DNA of 22,201 nucleotides from DASSZN01 sp035702805 (GTDB taxonomy: Bacteria; Chloroflexota; Chloroflexia; Thermomicrobiales; Thermomicrobiaceae), in NCBI GenBank assembly GCA_035702805.1, contig DASSZN010000376.1, positions 1 to 22,201 of the forward strand, written 5' to 3'. This document shows, in pieces, positions 8,782 through 15,710 of this stretch. How positions within the stretch are numbered: position 1 is the first letter of the stretch; each line of letters starts with the position of its first letter. The notes under the pieces are model-generated. The model was not told the origin of the DNA and did not search any database. It worked only from the letters and a program-made list of their open reading frames with translations. Position numbers and translations under genes: made by a program.

Positions 8782-9516
8782 ATGCCTGAGTTCCTGGTTC
8801 TCCGCGCGGTCGCGAACACCCTGGGCGTGCCGCTCGAACCGGACGCGGTCGAGCGCTTCACGCGCTACCGCGACCTCCTCCTCGACTGGAACCGGCGGGT
8901 CAACCTGACCCGGGTCACCGACCCGGTCGAGGTCGAGGTTCGGCTCTTCGCCGACGCTCTGGCGCTCTACCCGTTCCTCCAGCGGCAGCGGATGTCCCAC
9001 CCTGTCGCCCGGCCGCGGCGCCTGATCGACGTCGGTTCCGGCGGTGGGTTTCCGGGGCTGCCGCTCAAGATCGTCGATCCGACGCTCGACGTCGTCCTGC
9101 TCGAGGCTACCGGCAAGAAGGTCACCTTCCTCGAGGCCGCCATCGCCGAGCTCGACCTGGACGGCGTGCGCGCGGTCCACGGCCGAGCAGAGGAGTACGC
9201 GCACCAGCCGGCCTTCCGGGCGCGCTTCGACCTGGTGACCGCGCGCGGCGTCGCCCGGCTTCCGACCCTGCTCGAATTCTGCCTGCCGTTCCTCCGCCCC
9301 GGCGGCTGGGGCATCTTCCCCAAGGGGCGCGACGCCGAGACCGAGGCGTCCGACTCCGCCCGCGCGCTGGAGACGCTTGGCGGGCAACTGGTCGCGGTCG
9401 AGCCGATCCCGCTACCGGAACTGTCCGGATCGGTGATCGTGGCGGTCGAGCAGGCGAGCCCTGCGCCCTCCACCTACCCGCGCCGCGCCGGGCTCCCGGT
9501 CAAGCGCCCGCTCTGA
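8782..9516 (+). CDS. rsmG: 16S rRNA (guanine527-N7)-methyltransferase
   Basis: A 244-residue RsmG/GidB methyltransferase that uses S-adenosylmethionine to methylate G527 in the 530 loop of 16S rRNA. The N-terminal helix motif is YRDLLLDWNRRVNLT (about 29-43). The SAM-binding loop is IDVGSGGGFPGLPL (82-95) and the acidic strand end is LLEATGKK. Later come TARGVARL and the RPGGWGIFPKG segment. ATG 8782 (or GTG 8779) gives a family-typical N-terminus; ATG 8737 and the longer frame opening at 8677 inside dxs add arginine-rich residues with no family match. It is probably co-transcribed with dxs. An unusually long insertion around 68-80 (between YPFL and LIDVG) is minor. Confidence 0.94.
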   Translation: MPEFLVLRAVANTLGVPLEPDAVERFTRYRDLLLDWNRRVNLTRVTDPVEVEVRLFADALALYPFLQRQRMSHPVARPRRLIDVGSGGGFPGLPLKIVDPTLDVVLLEATGKKVTFLEAAIAELDLDGVRAVHGRAEEYAHQPAFRARFDLVTARGVARLPTLLEFCLPFLRPGGWGIFPKGRDAETEASDSARALETLGGQLVAVEPIPLPELSGSVIVAVEQASPAPSTYPRRAGLPVKRPL

Positions 9517-9531
9517 CCCGGCCGCGCCGGG
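9517..9531 (+). terminator. Small hairpin directly after rsmG
   Basis: CCCGGC and GCCGGG pair around a 3-base loop, starting one base after the rsmG stop. There is no T-run, so the call is weak. Confidence 0.25.
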
Positions 9532-9609
9532 GGCTATCCCTGTAACGAAGCTGTAATACGGATATGACGGCACCGGGTTGTCGTGCCGGACTCGCCGGAG
9601 CATGATCGT

Positions 9610-9633
9610 GCCGGGCGGCCGAACCGCCCCGGC
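9610..9633 (+). promoter_or_regulatory. Hairpin upstream of the flavoprotein gene
   Basis: GCCGGGCGG (9610-9618) pairs with CCGCCCCGGC (9624-9633), nine pairs with one bulged C and a 5-base loop. It ends 11 bases before the strong ribosome site GGGAGGAG (9645-9652). It could be a leader element of the downstream gene or an end structure for rsmG. Confidence 0.35.
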
Positions 9634-9659
9634 GGCGAGCGCGCGGGAGGAGACGACCG

Positions 9660-11015
9660 ATGGTGGTGAGCGAGCGGCTGGTGGTCATCGGCGGTGACGC
9701 CGCCGGGATGAGCGCGGCGTCCCAGGTGCGGCGCATGCGCCCCGAAGCCGGGATCGTGGCCCTGGAGCGCGGACCGCACACCTCCTACTCCGCCTGCGGC
9801 ATGCCGTACCTCATCGGCGGGCTGGTCGACGACCCCCGGGCGCTCGTCGCGCGCAGCCCGTCAGGCTTCGCCAAACTGCACATCGATGCGCGGGTTCAGC
9901 ATGAGGTGGAGGAGATCGACCTGGCCGCCCGGCTGGTACGTGGCCGGCGTCGCGACGAGGGGACGCCCTTCACCGAGCCCTTCGACCAGCTCCTGATCGC
10001 GACCGGCACCGTGCCGATCCGCCCACCGCTGCCCGGATCGGACGCCAGCGGCATCTTCGGCCTCGGCATCCTCGAGGACGGCATCCGCCTTCGCGGGGTC
10101 GTCGACGAGCAGCAGCCGAAGCGGGCGGTCATCGTCGGCGGGGGCTACATCGGGCTTGAGATGGCCGAGGCGCTGCTGGCGCGTGGCCTCGACGTGACCG
10201 TTGTTGAGGCTGCGCGGTCCGTCATGGGCACGCTCGACCCCGACATGGGCGAACTGGTCGGCCAGGCGCTACGCGACGCCGGCGCGCACCTCTACCTCGA
10301 GGAGCCGGTGACCGGCTTCGAGACGAGCGATGGCGCGGTCGTTGGCGTCGTCACGGTCGCGCGCACCCTGCCGGCCGACCTGGTCGTGCTCGGCATCGGC
10401 GTGCGCCCGAACGCCGCGCTGGCGCTCGCGGCCGGCATCCCGCTTGGTGAGACCGGGGCGATCAAGGTCAACGACCGGATGCAGACCGGCGTCGACGGCA
10501 TCTGGGCGGCCGGCGACTGCGTCGAGAGCTTCCACCTGGTCAGTCGCCGGCCGGTCCACTTCGCGCTCGGCACGATCGCCAACAAGCAGGGCCGCATCGC
10601 CGGCATCAACCTGGGCGGGGGCTACGCCCGCTTCCCCGGCGTGCTCGGTTCGGCGGTGACCAAGATCTGCGACGTCGAGGTGGCCCGCACCGGCCTCCAG
10701 GAGCGCGAGGCGCGTGCCGCCGGGATCGAGTTCGTGAGCGCCCGCATCGACAGCCGCACGCGCTCCGGCTACTACCCGGGCGTCGGCAAGATCACGGTCA
10801 AAGCGCTCGCCGAGCGCGGCAGCGGCCGCCTCATCGGCGCCCAGATCGTCGGCGCCGAGGGTTCGGGCAAGCGCATCGACGTCTTCGCCGCCGCGATCGC
10901 GGCCGGCATGACCGCCGAAGAGTTCAGCTACCTTGACCTGAGCTACGCGCCACCCTTTGCCCCGGTCTGGGACCCGGTGCTGATCGCCGCCCGCAAGGCC
11001 GCCGAGGCACTGTAG
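9660..11015 (+). CDS. FAD-dependent CoA-disulfide reductase-like oxidoreductase
   Basis: A 451-residue member of the pyridine nucleotide-disulfide reductase class with a single redox cysteine. The FAD-binding GGDAAGMSAAS loop is at 11-21. C46 in SYSACGMPY is the family's active-site cysteine. ATGTVPIRPPLPG follows, and the NAD(P)H-binding motif VIVGGGYIGLEMAEALL lies near 135-152. GIWAAGDC is the second FAD contact, and the C-terminal dimerisation domain ends with LDLSYAPPFAPVWDPVL, a hallmark of CoA-disulfide reductases/NADH oxidases. Start ATG 9660 follows a strong GGGAGGAG with 7-base spacing. The likely role is reduction of CoA disulfide, polysulfide or oxygen for redox defence; these cannot be told apart by sequence alone. 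The downstream phosphatase gene is separated by 184 bases with a hairpin, so it may not share a transcript. Confidence 0.9.
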   Translation: MVVSERLVVIGGDAAGMSAASQVRRMRPEAGIVALERGPHTSYSACGMPYLIGGLVDDPRALVARSPSGFAKLHIDARVQHEVEEIDLAARLVRGRRRDEGTPFTEPFDQLLIATGTVPIRPPLPGSDASGIFGLGILEDGIRLRGVVDEQQPKRAVIVGGGYIGLEMAEALLARGLDVTVVEAARSVMGTLDPDMGELVGQALRDAGAHLYLEEPVTGFETSDGAVVGVVTVARTLPADLVVLGIGVRPNAALALAAGIPLGETGAIKVNDRMQTGVDGIWAAGDCVESFHLVSRRPVHFALGTIANKQGRIAGINLGGGYARFPGVLGSAVTKICDVEVARTGLQEREARAAGIEFVSARIDSRTRSGYYPGVGKITVKALAERGSGRLIGAQIVGAEGSGKRIDVFAAAIAAGMTAEEFSYLDLSYAPPFAPVWDPVLIAARKAAEAL

Positions 11016-11037
11016 CGCGTCGCCCGCGTCACCCCGT

Positions 11038-11063
11038 CCCGCCGAGCCGGGCGATCCGGCGGG
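11038..11063 (+). terminator. Hairpin after the flavoprotein gene
   Basis: CCCGCCG (11038-11044) pairs with CGGCGGG (11057-11063) around a 12-base loop, 22 bases after the stop codon. It lacks a T-run. The stem sequence is the same as in the dxs leader, most likely by chance in GC-rich DNA. Confidence 0.35.
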
Positions 11064-11199
11064 CTACCAGCGCTGCCGCGCGCGTCCTCCCACGGGCGCG
11101 GTAAAATCGACGGAGCGTATCGCGCACCGAACCGAGCCATAAAGGCGGGACACGGGGAACGGCGACCGCGCCCTCTCGCCGTCGTCCGTGGGAGGATTC

Positions 11200-12006
11200 A
11201 TGAAGCCCGACGGGGCACCAGAAATGTCGAACGGTTGGAGCGACCTGGTCGACCTGCACAGCCACGTGCTGCCGAGCGTCGACGATGGGGCGCACGACGA
11301 CGAGACCGCGCTCCAGATGCTGCGGGTCGCCCAGGAGGACGGCGTCGTCGCCATCGCCGCGACGCCGCACGCCCACCGCATCGCGCCGGAGCGCGTTGAG
11401 GTCGGCGTGGCGCGGCTGAACGGCCTGGCCCGCGAGGCCGGACTGGCGATCCGCGTCATGCCGGGCACCGAGGTGCGCATCGCCGCCGATCTCCTCGAAC
11501 GCCATCGCACGGGCAAGCTCATCACGCTCAACGGCACGCGCTACCTGCTGCTCGAGGCGCCGCTGTCCGGCCCATGGCCGCGCTACCTGCCCCAGGTCGT
11601 CGACCAGTTGCACGCCGAGGGCGTACTGCCGATCCTGGCGCACGCCGAGCGCTACGACGACATCCAGCGGCATCCGGAGTTGCTCCTCGAGCTTATCGCG
11701 GCCGGCGTGCCGATTCAGGTGAACGCAGACTCGCTGTCGCGGCGCGCCGAGCGCGGCGCCCGTCCCGCCGCCGAGACGCTGCTGCGCCATCACATGGTCC
11801 ATATCATCGCCAGCGACGCCCACCACCCTCAGTGGCGGCCGCCGCGGCTGAGCGAGGCGCTCGCGGTCGCCGCCGAGGTGGCCGGCCGCGACTATGCCGA
11901 CTGGGTCGCCGCCAACTCCGGCAAGGTGATTCGCGGCGAGGCGCTGACGCTGCCCGCGCCGCGGCTGCCGATCGTGAACGGCGTGGGGGCGATCGAGAGC
12001 GTGTGA
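11200..12006 (+). CDS. PHP-family phosphatase, CpsB/YwqE type
   Basis: A 268-residue metal-dependent PHP-domain protein resembling the tyrosine-protein phosphatases CpsB, CapC and YwqE, which remove phosphate from bacterial tyrosine kinases that control capsule or exopolysaccharide synthesis. Metal-ligand motifs are DLHSHVLPSVDDGA (H20, H22 with D28/D29), AATPHAH (H57), GTEVRI, ILAHAERY, NADSLSRR and the final ASDAHHP. Length and motif order match the family. ATG 11200 follows GGGAGG with a short 4-base gap; GTG 11188 and ATG 11224 are in-frame alternatives. No tyrosine kinase or polysaccharide gene is next to it here, so the target is unknown, and a different phosphoesterase role, such as histidinol-phosphatase-like, cannot be excluded. 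Confidence 0.88.
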   Translation: MKPDGAPEMSNGWSDLVDLHSHVLPSVDDGAHDDETALQMLRVAQEDGVVAIAATPHAHRIAPERVEVGVARLNGLAREAGLAIRVMPGTEVRIAADLLERHRTGKLITLNGTRYLLLEAPLSGPWPRYLPQVVDQLHAEGVLPILAHAERYDDIQRHPELLLELIAAGVPIQVNADSLSRRAERGARPAAETLLRHHMVHIIASDAHHPQWRPPRLSEALAVAAEVAGRDYADWVAANSGKVIRGEALTLPAPRLPIVNGVGAIESV

Positions 12007-12084
12007 GCGGCGCGGGCACCCCTGGCGCAGCCTTCACGCGACCGCAACGGCAGCCACGACACGCGCCACCGCGCGGCTGTCGGT

Positions 12085-12113
12085 TTGACGGCCGACGGGC
12101 CGCGTGCTATAGT
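12085..12113 (+). promoter_or_regulatory. Strong promoter of the rpsP operon
   Basis: TTGACG (12085-12090) and TATAGT (12108-12113) are 17 bases apart, and the -10 is preceded by TG-C (12105-12107), giving an extended -10. This is the best promoter in the window, fitting a ribosomal-protein operon. Transcript start is expected near 12120, giving a leader of about 109 bases. Confidence 0.8.
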
Positions 12114-12119
12114 CCGGAG

Positions 12120-12228
12120 GTCCCGGGGTTCAACCCGGGTCGATCGTGTCTGCCCGACGGTAGCGTCAATCCAGCACGGCAGACCGACCAGCGCGGGATC
12201 AGGAGATGAGGAAAGGACGCCCCCCGGA
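12120..12228 (+). promoter_or_regulatory. Structured 5' leader of rpsP
   Basis: Hairpin A forms from CCCGGG (12122-12127) and CCCGGG (12134-12139) with a 6-base loop, right at the predicted transcript start. Hairpin B pairs GTCTGCC (12148-12154) with GGCAGAC (12178-12184) and encloses a nested stem GACG/CGTC (12156-12167) with a GTAG loop. The purine-rich region 12201-12217 then leads to the GTG start at 12229. A structured leader is typical of ribosomal-protein autoregulation, but I cannot match this to a known element. Confidence 0.45.
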
Positions 12229-12525
12229 GTGATCAAGCTGCGACTGCGGCGCATGGGAGCAAAGAAGCAGCCGAGCTACCGAATCGTGGCCGCAGAGTCG
12301 CGATCGCCGCGCGACGGACGGTTCATCGAGGTGGTGGGGTTCTACAACCCGAAGACGCAGCCCGCCACGGTTCGTGTCAACACCGAGCGCGCGAAGTACT
12401 GGCTGGATCACGGGGCGCAGCCGACCGAGACGGTCCGGAGCCTGCTCCGCCATACCGGCGTGATCGCGGGCCCGAACGCTGTTCCGGAAGCCGGCGAATC
12501 CACTCCGGCGGGAGCGGCCGACTAG
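12229..12525 (+). CDS. rpsP: 30S ribosomal protein S16
   Basis: A 98-residue S16, a small-subunit protein needed for 30S assembly that binds 16S rRNA in the body domain. The N-terminus VIKLRLRRMGAKKQPSYRIV and the following AESRSPRDGRFIEVVGFYNP are diagnostic. The C-terminal tail after LRHTGVI is an Ala/Pro/Gly-rich extension beyond the roughly 80-residue core, common in GC-rich bacteria. GTG 12229 is chosen because it begins exactly at the conserved S16 N-terminus. The frame is open further upstream to 12085, but that stretch contains the promoter. The ribosome site AAAGGA (12212-12217) is rather far, 11 bases away. First gene of rpsP-khpA-rimM. Confidence 0.97.
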   Translation: MIKLRLRRMGAKKQPSYRIVAAESRSPRDGRFIEVVGFYNPKTQPATVRVNTERAKYWLDHGAQPTETVRSLLRHTGVIAGPNAVPEAGESTPAGAAD

Positions 12526-12556
12526 CACGGTCCCCGTCCGCACCTGGAACGTGAAG

Positions 12557-12580
12557 CTGGCTACCGCCCCCGGTAGCCAG
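12557..12580 (+). terminator. Hairpin between rpsP and khpA, candidate partial terminator
   Basis: CTGGCTACC (12557-12565) pairs perfectly with GGTAGCCAG (12572-12580), a 9-bp stem with a GCCCCC loop, followed by TCTGTGTCTC. It lies between rpsP and khpA in the same direction. It may act as a leaky terminator or as an RNA-processing or stability element that makes more S16 than KhpA and RimM. Confidence 0.55.
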
Positions 12581-12616
12581 TCTGTGTCTCACCTGGGGCA
12601 GGGAGGGTCACGCCGC

Positions 12617-12856
12617 ATGGACGAACTCCAGTCGCTCGTGGAGTACATCGGTCGCAACCTGGTGGAGGACCCCGACACGGTGACGGTCGAGGCTCGCCGC
12701 CGCGGGCAGATCGTGGTGGTGGTGCTCCACGTCCCAGCCGACGAGATGGGCAAGGTCATCGGTCGCGAGGGCCGCATCGCCCGCTCGCTGCGCACCCTGC
12801 TGACTATCTCGGCCTCCCGGCGCAATCTGCGCGCGAGCCTGGATATTCATGAGTGA
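12617..12856 (+). CDS. khpA: KH-domain RNA-binding protein KhpA
   Basis: A 79-residue protein made of a single KH domain with the G-x-x-G loop at 49-52 (VIGREGRIARSLR). KhpA proteins bind RNA, often with KhpB/Jag, and are commonly encoded between rpsP and rimM, as here. ATG 12617 has GGGAGGG at 12601-12607 with a 9-base gap and gives the usual family length. A GTG at 12551 would add 22 residues but falls on the intercistronic hairpin. Its 3' end overlaps the rimM start by 8 bases (ATGAGTGA), suggesting translational coupling. Confidence 0.93.
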   Translation: MDELQSLVEYIGRNLVEDPDTVTVEARRRGQIVVVVLHVPADEMGKVIGREGRIARSLRTLLTISASRRNLRASLDIHE

Positions 12857-13379
12857 GTCACCGCGGGAGCCGGCGCCGGATCCCGCGCGGCTCTCGATCG
12901 GCGTGATTGCCGGCCCCCAGGGCGTCCAGGGCGCCGTCCGCATGAGCGTGTGGACCCAGTTCCCCGAGCGCATCCCCACCTTCAGACGCGTCTACCTCGA
13001 TGATGAGCCGGAGCCGCGACGCGTCCGCTCGGCGCGCGTCCAGCGCGGCATCGCCGTCCTGATGCTCGAGGGCGTCGAGACGCGAGACGCGGCGGACGCC
13101 CTGCGCGGCACCGTCGTCCGGATCGACCGGAGCCAGGCCGCGCCGCTCGGGGAGGACGAGTACTACCACTTCCAGCTGATCGGCCTGGACGTCGTGGACG
13201 AGGCGGGGAACCGGCTGGGCACGCTGAAGGAGATCCTGGAGACGGGCGCCAACGACGTCTACGTCGTGCGCGCCGACGACGGCACCGAACTCCTCTTCCC
13301 GGCGCTCAAGAACGTCGTCCTCAGCGTCGATCTGGGCGAGCGCCGCATCGTCGTCCGGCCGCTGGTCTACGAGGACTGA
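12849..13379 (+). CDS. rimM: 16S rRNA processing protein RimM
   Basis: A 176-residue ribosome maturation factor that assists assembly of the 30S head and binds S19. The N-terminal RimM domain (about 15-95) begins LSIGVIAGPQGVQGAVRM and includes FRRVYLDDE and AADALRGTVVRI. The C-terminal PRC-barrel (about 103-173) includes YYHFQLIGLDVVDEAGNRLG, NDVYVVR and LLFPALKNVV. ATG 12849 overlaps the end of khpA. The usual next gene, trmD, is absent: the following gene is hisIE on the opposite strand, and the two coding regions overlap tail to tail by 13 bases. There is therefore no room for a terminator outside coding DNA. Confidence 0.95.
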   Translation: MSESPREPAPDPARLSIGVIAGPQGVQGAVRMSVWTQFPERIPTFRRVYLDDEPEPRRVRSARVQRGIAVLMLEGVETRDAADALRGTVVRIDRSQAAPLGEDEYYHFQLIGLDVVDEAGNRLGTLKEILETGANDVYVVRADDGTELLFPALKNVVLSVDLGERRIVVRPLVYED

Positions 13380-14026
13380 TCGGGCCGGGCTCGCCCGCGG
13401 CGCGTGCTCAGCACCTCCCAGACGCGGCTCGGCGGCACGTCGCTCGCCGCCAGCAGCACCAGCAGGTGGTAGATCAGGTCCGAGCCCTCGTTCGCCAGCG
13501 CGTCGGGGTCGGCGTTCTTGGCGGCGATGATGACCTCGGCAGCCTCCTCACCGATCTTCTTGCCGATCTTGTCGATCCCCTCGGCGAACAGGTAACTCGT
13601 GTACGACCCCTCGGCCGGATGCGCACGACGGTCCACCACCACGGCGGCCACCTCGTCGACAACGTCGCTCGTCGCCGGCTCCCGATCCGCCGCCAGCAGC
13701 GGCGCGCCGTCGAAGCAGGTGTCGGTGCCCAGGTGACAGGTCGGACCATGCGGATGGACGCGGACGAGCAGCGTGTCACCGTCGCAGTCGGCGCGCACCT
13801 CGACGACGTCATGGACGTTGCCGGAAGTCTCCCCCTTCATCCACAGTGCGCCGCGGCTGCGGCTCCAGAAGTGCAGCCGGCGCGTGGTGAGCGTGCGCTC
13901 CAGCGCCTCGCGGTTCATGTAGCCGAGCATGCGCACCCCGCCGGTCGCCGCGTCCTGGACGATAGCCGGCACCAGCCCACGCTCGTCGAACCGCACCGTT
14001 TCCGGCTCCCGGGGTATGTCGCTCAT
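13367..14026 (-). CDS. hisIE: Bifunctional phosphoribosyl-AMP cyclohydrolase / phosphoribosyl-ATP pyrophosphatase
   Basis: A 219-residue fusion that performs the second and third steps of histidine synthesis. The HisI cyclohydrolase half (about 1-110) has LGYMNREAL, FWSRSRGALWMKGETSGN and the metal-binding set D80/C81/D82/D84 with C97 and C104 in HPHGPTCHLGTDTCF. The HisE half (about 121-207) has SYTSYLFAEG, GKKIGEEAAEVIIAAK and NEGSDLIYHLLVLL. ATG 14026 follows GAGGGGG on the minus strand; an upstream start at 14059 would add 11 residues without family match. It follows aroF by 161 bases in the same direction, with hairpins between, so it may be the last gene of the aromatic cluster or have its own promoter. 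Confidence 0.95.
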   Translation of the reverse strand: MSDIPREPETVRFDERGLVPAIVQDAATGGVRMLGYMNREALERTLTTRRLHFWSRSRGALWMKGETSGNVHDVVEVRADCDGDTLLVRVHPHGPTCHLGTDTCFDGAPLLAADREPATSDVVDEVAAVVVDRRAHPAEGSYTSYLFAEGIDKIGKKIGEEAAEVIIAAKNADPDALANEGSDLIYHLLVLLAASDVPPSRVWEVLSTRRGRARPDQSS

Positions 14027-14105
14027 CCGCCCCCCTCTGCTGCCCGTCACCAGCCCCATCCGGTTTGCGCGGCCCGGGCTGGCCCAGTCCCGCGTGACAC
14101 GCCGC

Positions 14106-14154
14106 GGGCGGGGCGCCGCCCGGCCCTCCCCGCCCGCTCCGCCGGCACGGCCGG
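14106..14154 (-). terminator. Hairpins between aroF and hisIE
   Basis: Two short GC stems lie in the 161-base gap: CCGGC/GCCGG (14142-14154, 3-base loop) and GGGCGG/CCGCCC (14106-14121, 4-base loop). They may end or attenuate the trp-aro transcript before hisIE. Neither has a T-run. Confidence 0.3.
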
Positions 14155-14187
14155 ATCACGACCCGGCACCGCGCCACCGACGAGTGA

Positions 14188-15237
14188 TCAGTCTCCCAGC
14201 GCCGCGTCGGCCACCGGCTCGCGGACCTGCCGCCCGACCGCCTCGGCCACGCGCGCTACCCGCGCCATTGCCGCGCCGAAGTTCTCGAAGGTCAGCGACT
14301 GCGCGCCATCGGAGAGGGCGTGGTCCGGGTTGGGGTGGACCTCGACCATCAGGCCGTCGGCGCCCGCCGCCACCGCCGCCAGCATCATCGACGGCACGAG
14401 GTACCACTTGCCGGTGCCGTGGCTCGGGTCGATGATGACCGGCAGGTGGCTCAGCCGCTGCACCACCGGCACTGCCGCCAGGTCGAGCGTGTTGCGCGTG
14501 ATCGTCTCGAACGTCCGGATACCGCGCTCGCAGAGCATCACCTGCTCGTTGCCCTGCGCCATGATGTACTCGGCCGCCAGCAGCCACTCCTCGATCTGGG
14601 TCGACATGCCACGCTTGAGCATGACCGGCTTGTTGGTCTTGCCGACCTCCTCGAGCAGCAGGAAGTTCTGGGCGTTGCGCGCGCCGATCTGCAGGATGTC
14701 GGCGTACTGGGCCACCAGGTCGATGTCGCCGACGCTGAGCACCTCGGTGATGATCGGCAGGCCGGTCTCCTCGCGGGCGCGCGCCAGGTAGCGCAGGCCG
14801 TCCTCGCCCAGGCCGCGGAACTCGTAGGGGGACGTGCGCGGCTTGAACGCGCCGCCGCGCAGGATCGAGCCGCCGGCCGCCTTGACGGCGTGGGCCGTGG
14901 CCACGATCTGCTCCTCGTTCTCGACCGAGCAGGGCCCCGCCATGATCACGACCTCGTCGCCGCCGATCCTCACGCCGCCGACGTCGATCACGGTGTCGAC
15001 CGGGTGGAACTCACGGCTGACCAGCTTGTAGCGCTTGCTGATGCGCACCACCTGCTCGACTCCCGGTAGGAGCTGCAGCGCCTCTTGCAGGCTGTCGGGC
15101 AGCGGGGAGCCGAGCACCCCGATGATCGACCGCTCGGCTCCGACTACAATGCGCGTGCCAAAGCCGAAATCCTCGACGCGCCGGATGACGTCCTCGACCT
15201 CGCGCTCTCCGGCGGTCGTCTCCATGACCACGATCAT
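14188..15237 (-). CDS. aroF: 3-deoxy-7-phosphoheptulonate (DAHP) synthase, type I-beta with N-terminal regulatory domain
   Basis: A 349-residue enzyme joining phosphoenolpyruvate and erythrose 4-phosphate, the first step of the shikimate pathway. Residues 1-70 form a ferredoxin-like/ACT-like domain (MIVVMETTAGEREVEDVIRR...) as in the Thermotoga-type enzyme, where it mediates Phe/Tyr feedback. The barrel follows: VIMAGPCSVE, GGAFKPRTSPYEFRG, ITEVLS, QIGARNAQNF, PVMLKRGMS, IIDPSHGTGK and MVEVHPNPDHALSDGAQSL, all with catalytic and metal residues retained. Its ATG overlaps the stop of aroH by four bases (15234-15237). In the cluster this enzyme sits next to chorismate mutase, the pair that is fused in some Bacillales. 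The symbol could equally be aroG or aroA by local convention. Confidence 0.95.
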   Translation of the reverse strand: MIVVMETTAGEREVEDVIRRVEDFGFGTRIVVGAERSIIGVLGSPLPDSLQEALQLLPGVEQVVRISKRYKLVSREFHPVDTVIDVGGVRIGGDEVVIMAGPCSVENEEQIVATAHAVKAAGGSILRGGAFKPRTSPYEFRGLGEDGLRYLARAREETGLPIITEVLSVGDIDLVAQYADILQIGARNAQNFLLLEEVGKTNKPVMLKRGMSTQIEEWLLAAEYIMAQGNEQVMLCERGIRTFETITRNTLDLAAVPVVQRLSHLPVIIDPSHGTGKWYLVPSMMLAAVAAGADGLMVEVHPNPDHALSDGAQSLTFENFGAAMARVARVAEAVGRQVREPVADAALGD

Positions 15238-15677
15238 CGGTGCTCACTCCTACCGTTCGTGCGCGCCCCCTCCGGCGCGTCGTGCCCAGCCGAGCTATCC
15301 GCGCTCGACACATCGTACGCCCATTCCGGCCGGAGCTGCACCGCGCGGCGCAGGTAAACGTGCCGAATGGCATCCGCCGGCTTCTCCGTGTTGTAGTGCA
15401 CCAGGACGCGGATCACCCGGTCCAGCGACCCCGGCACGTTCATCTCGTGGCTGTTGAGCAGCGGCACGCCCGTCCAGCCGTGCTCGCGGACCGCCGCGGC
15501 CGGGAACGTCGCGTTGAGGTCCACCGTCGTGGTGAAGATGATGCTGGCGACCTCGTCCGGTATCAGGTCGTTGGCCGCGACGAGCGTCAGGAAGAGCTCG
15601 CGCGTCGCCTCGAGGATGTCCTCCGCGGTGTTCCGCTCGACCGTCGTCGCGCCACGGATCCCCCGGCAGCGAAGCAT
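15234..15677 (-). CDS. aroH: Chorismate mutase, AroH class
   Basis: A 147-residue chorismate mutase of the trimeric AroH fold, converting chorismate to prephenate for Phe and Tyr. The N-terminus CRGIRGATTVERNT carries active-site R8 (R7 in Bacillus subtilis). R64 (AAVREHGW), E78 (HEMNV), R90 (VIRV) and Y108 (IRHVYL) line up with the known Bacillus active site. The C-terminal 25-30 residues are a polar extension beyond the usual 120-127, ending RTNGRSEHR; it may simply be read-through into the coupled aroF start. The minus-strand ribosome site GAGGGGAGAG precedes ATG 15677. It is 33 bases after trpA, so the branch enzyme for Phe/Tyr is expressed with the Trp genes. Confidence 0.95.
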   Translation of the reverse strand: MLRCRGIRGATTVERNTAEDILEATRELFLTLVAANDLIPDEVASIIFTTTVDLNATFPAAAVREHGWTGVPLLNSHEMNVPGSLDRVIRVLVHYNTEKPADAIRHVYLRRAVQLRPEWAYDVSSADSSAGHDAPEGARTNGRSEHR

Positions 15678-15710
15678 CGTCTCTCCCCTCTCGTCCGTGC
15701 GTGTCGCGCG

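Noticed and set aside
7002..8861. A 619-codon minus-strand open frame opposite dxs
   Set aside because: It is an antisense shadow of a conserved enzyme with low-complexity, Asp/Arg/Gly-rich composition.
9541..9575. AT-richer patch before the flavoprotein gene as a promoter
   Set aside because: I found no -35/-10 pair with acceptable spacing.
12121..12140. GGTTCAA flanked by GC runs, resembling a tRNA T-arm
   Set aside because: The 5-bp stem does not form around a 7-base T-loop, and no acceptor, anticodon or D arm can be built around it.
12206..12232. An 8-codon frame (ATG to TGA) overlapping the rpsP GTG as a possible leader peptide
   Set aside because: AGGAG directly abuts the ATG with no spacer, and the peptide has no feature suggesting attenuation; it is more likely just the purine-rich ribosome-binding region.
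12551..12616. Longer KhpA starting at GTG 12551
   Set aside because: It would place coding sequence on the 9-bp hairpin and ignore the good ribosome site before ATG 12617.
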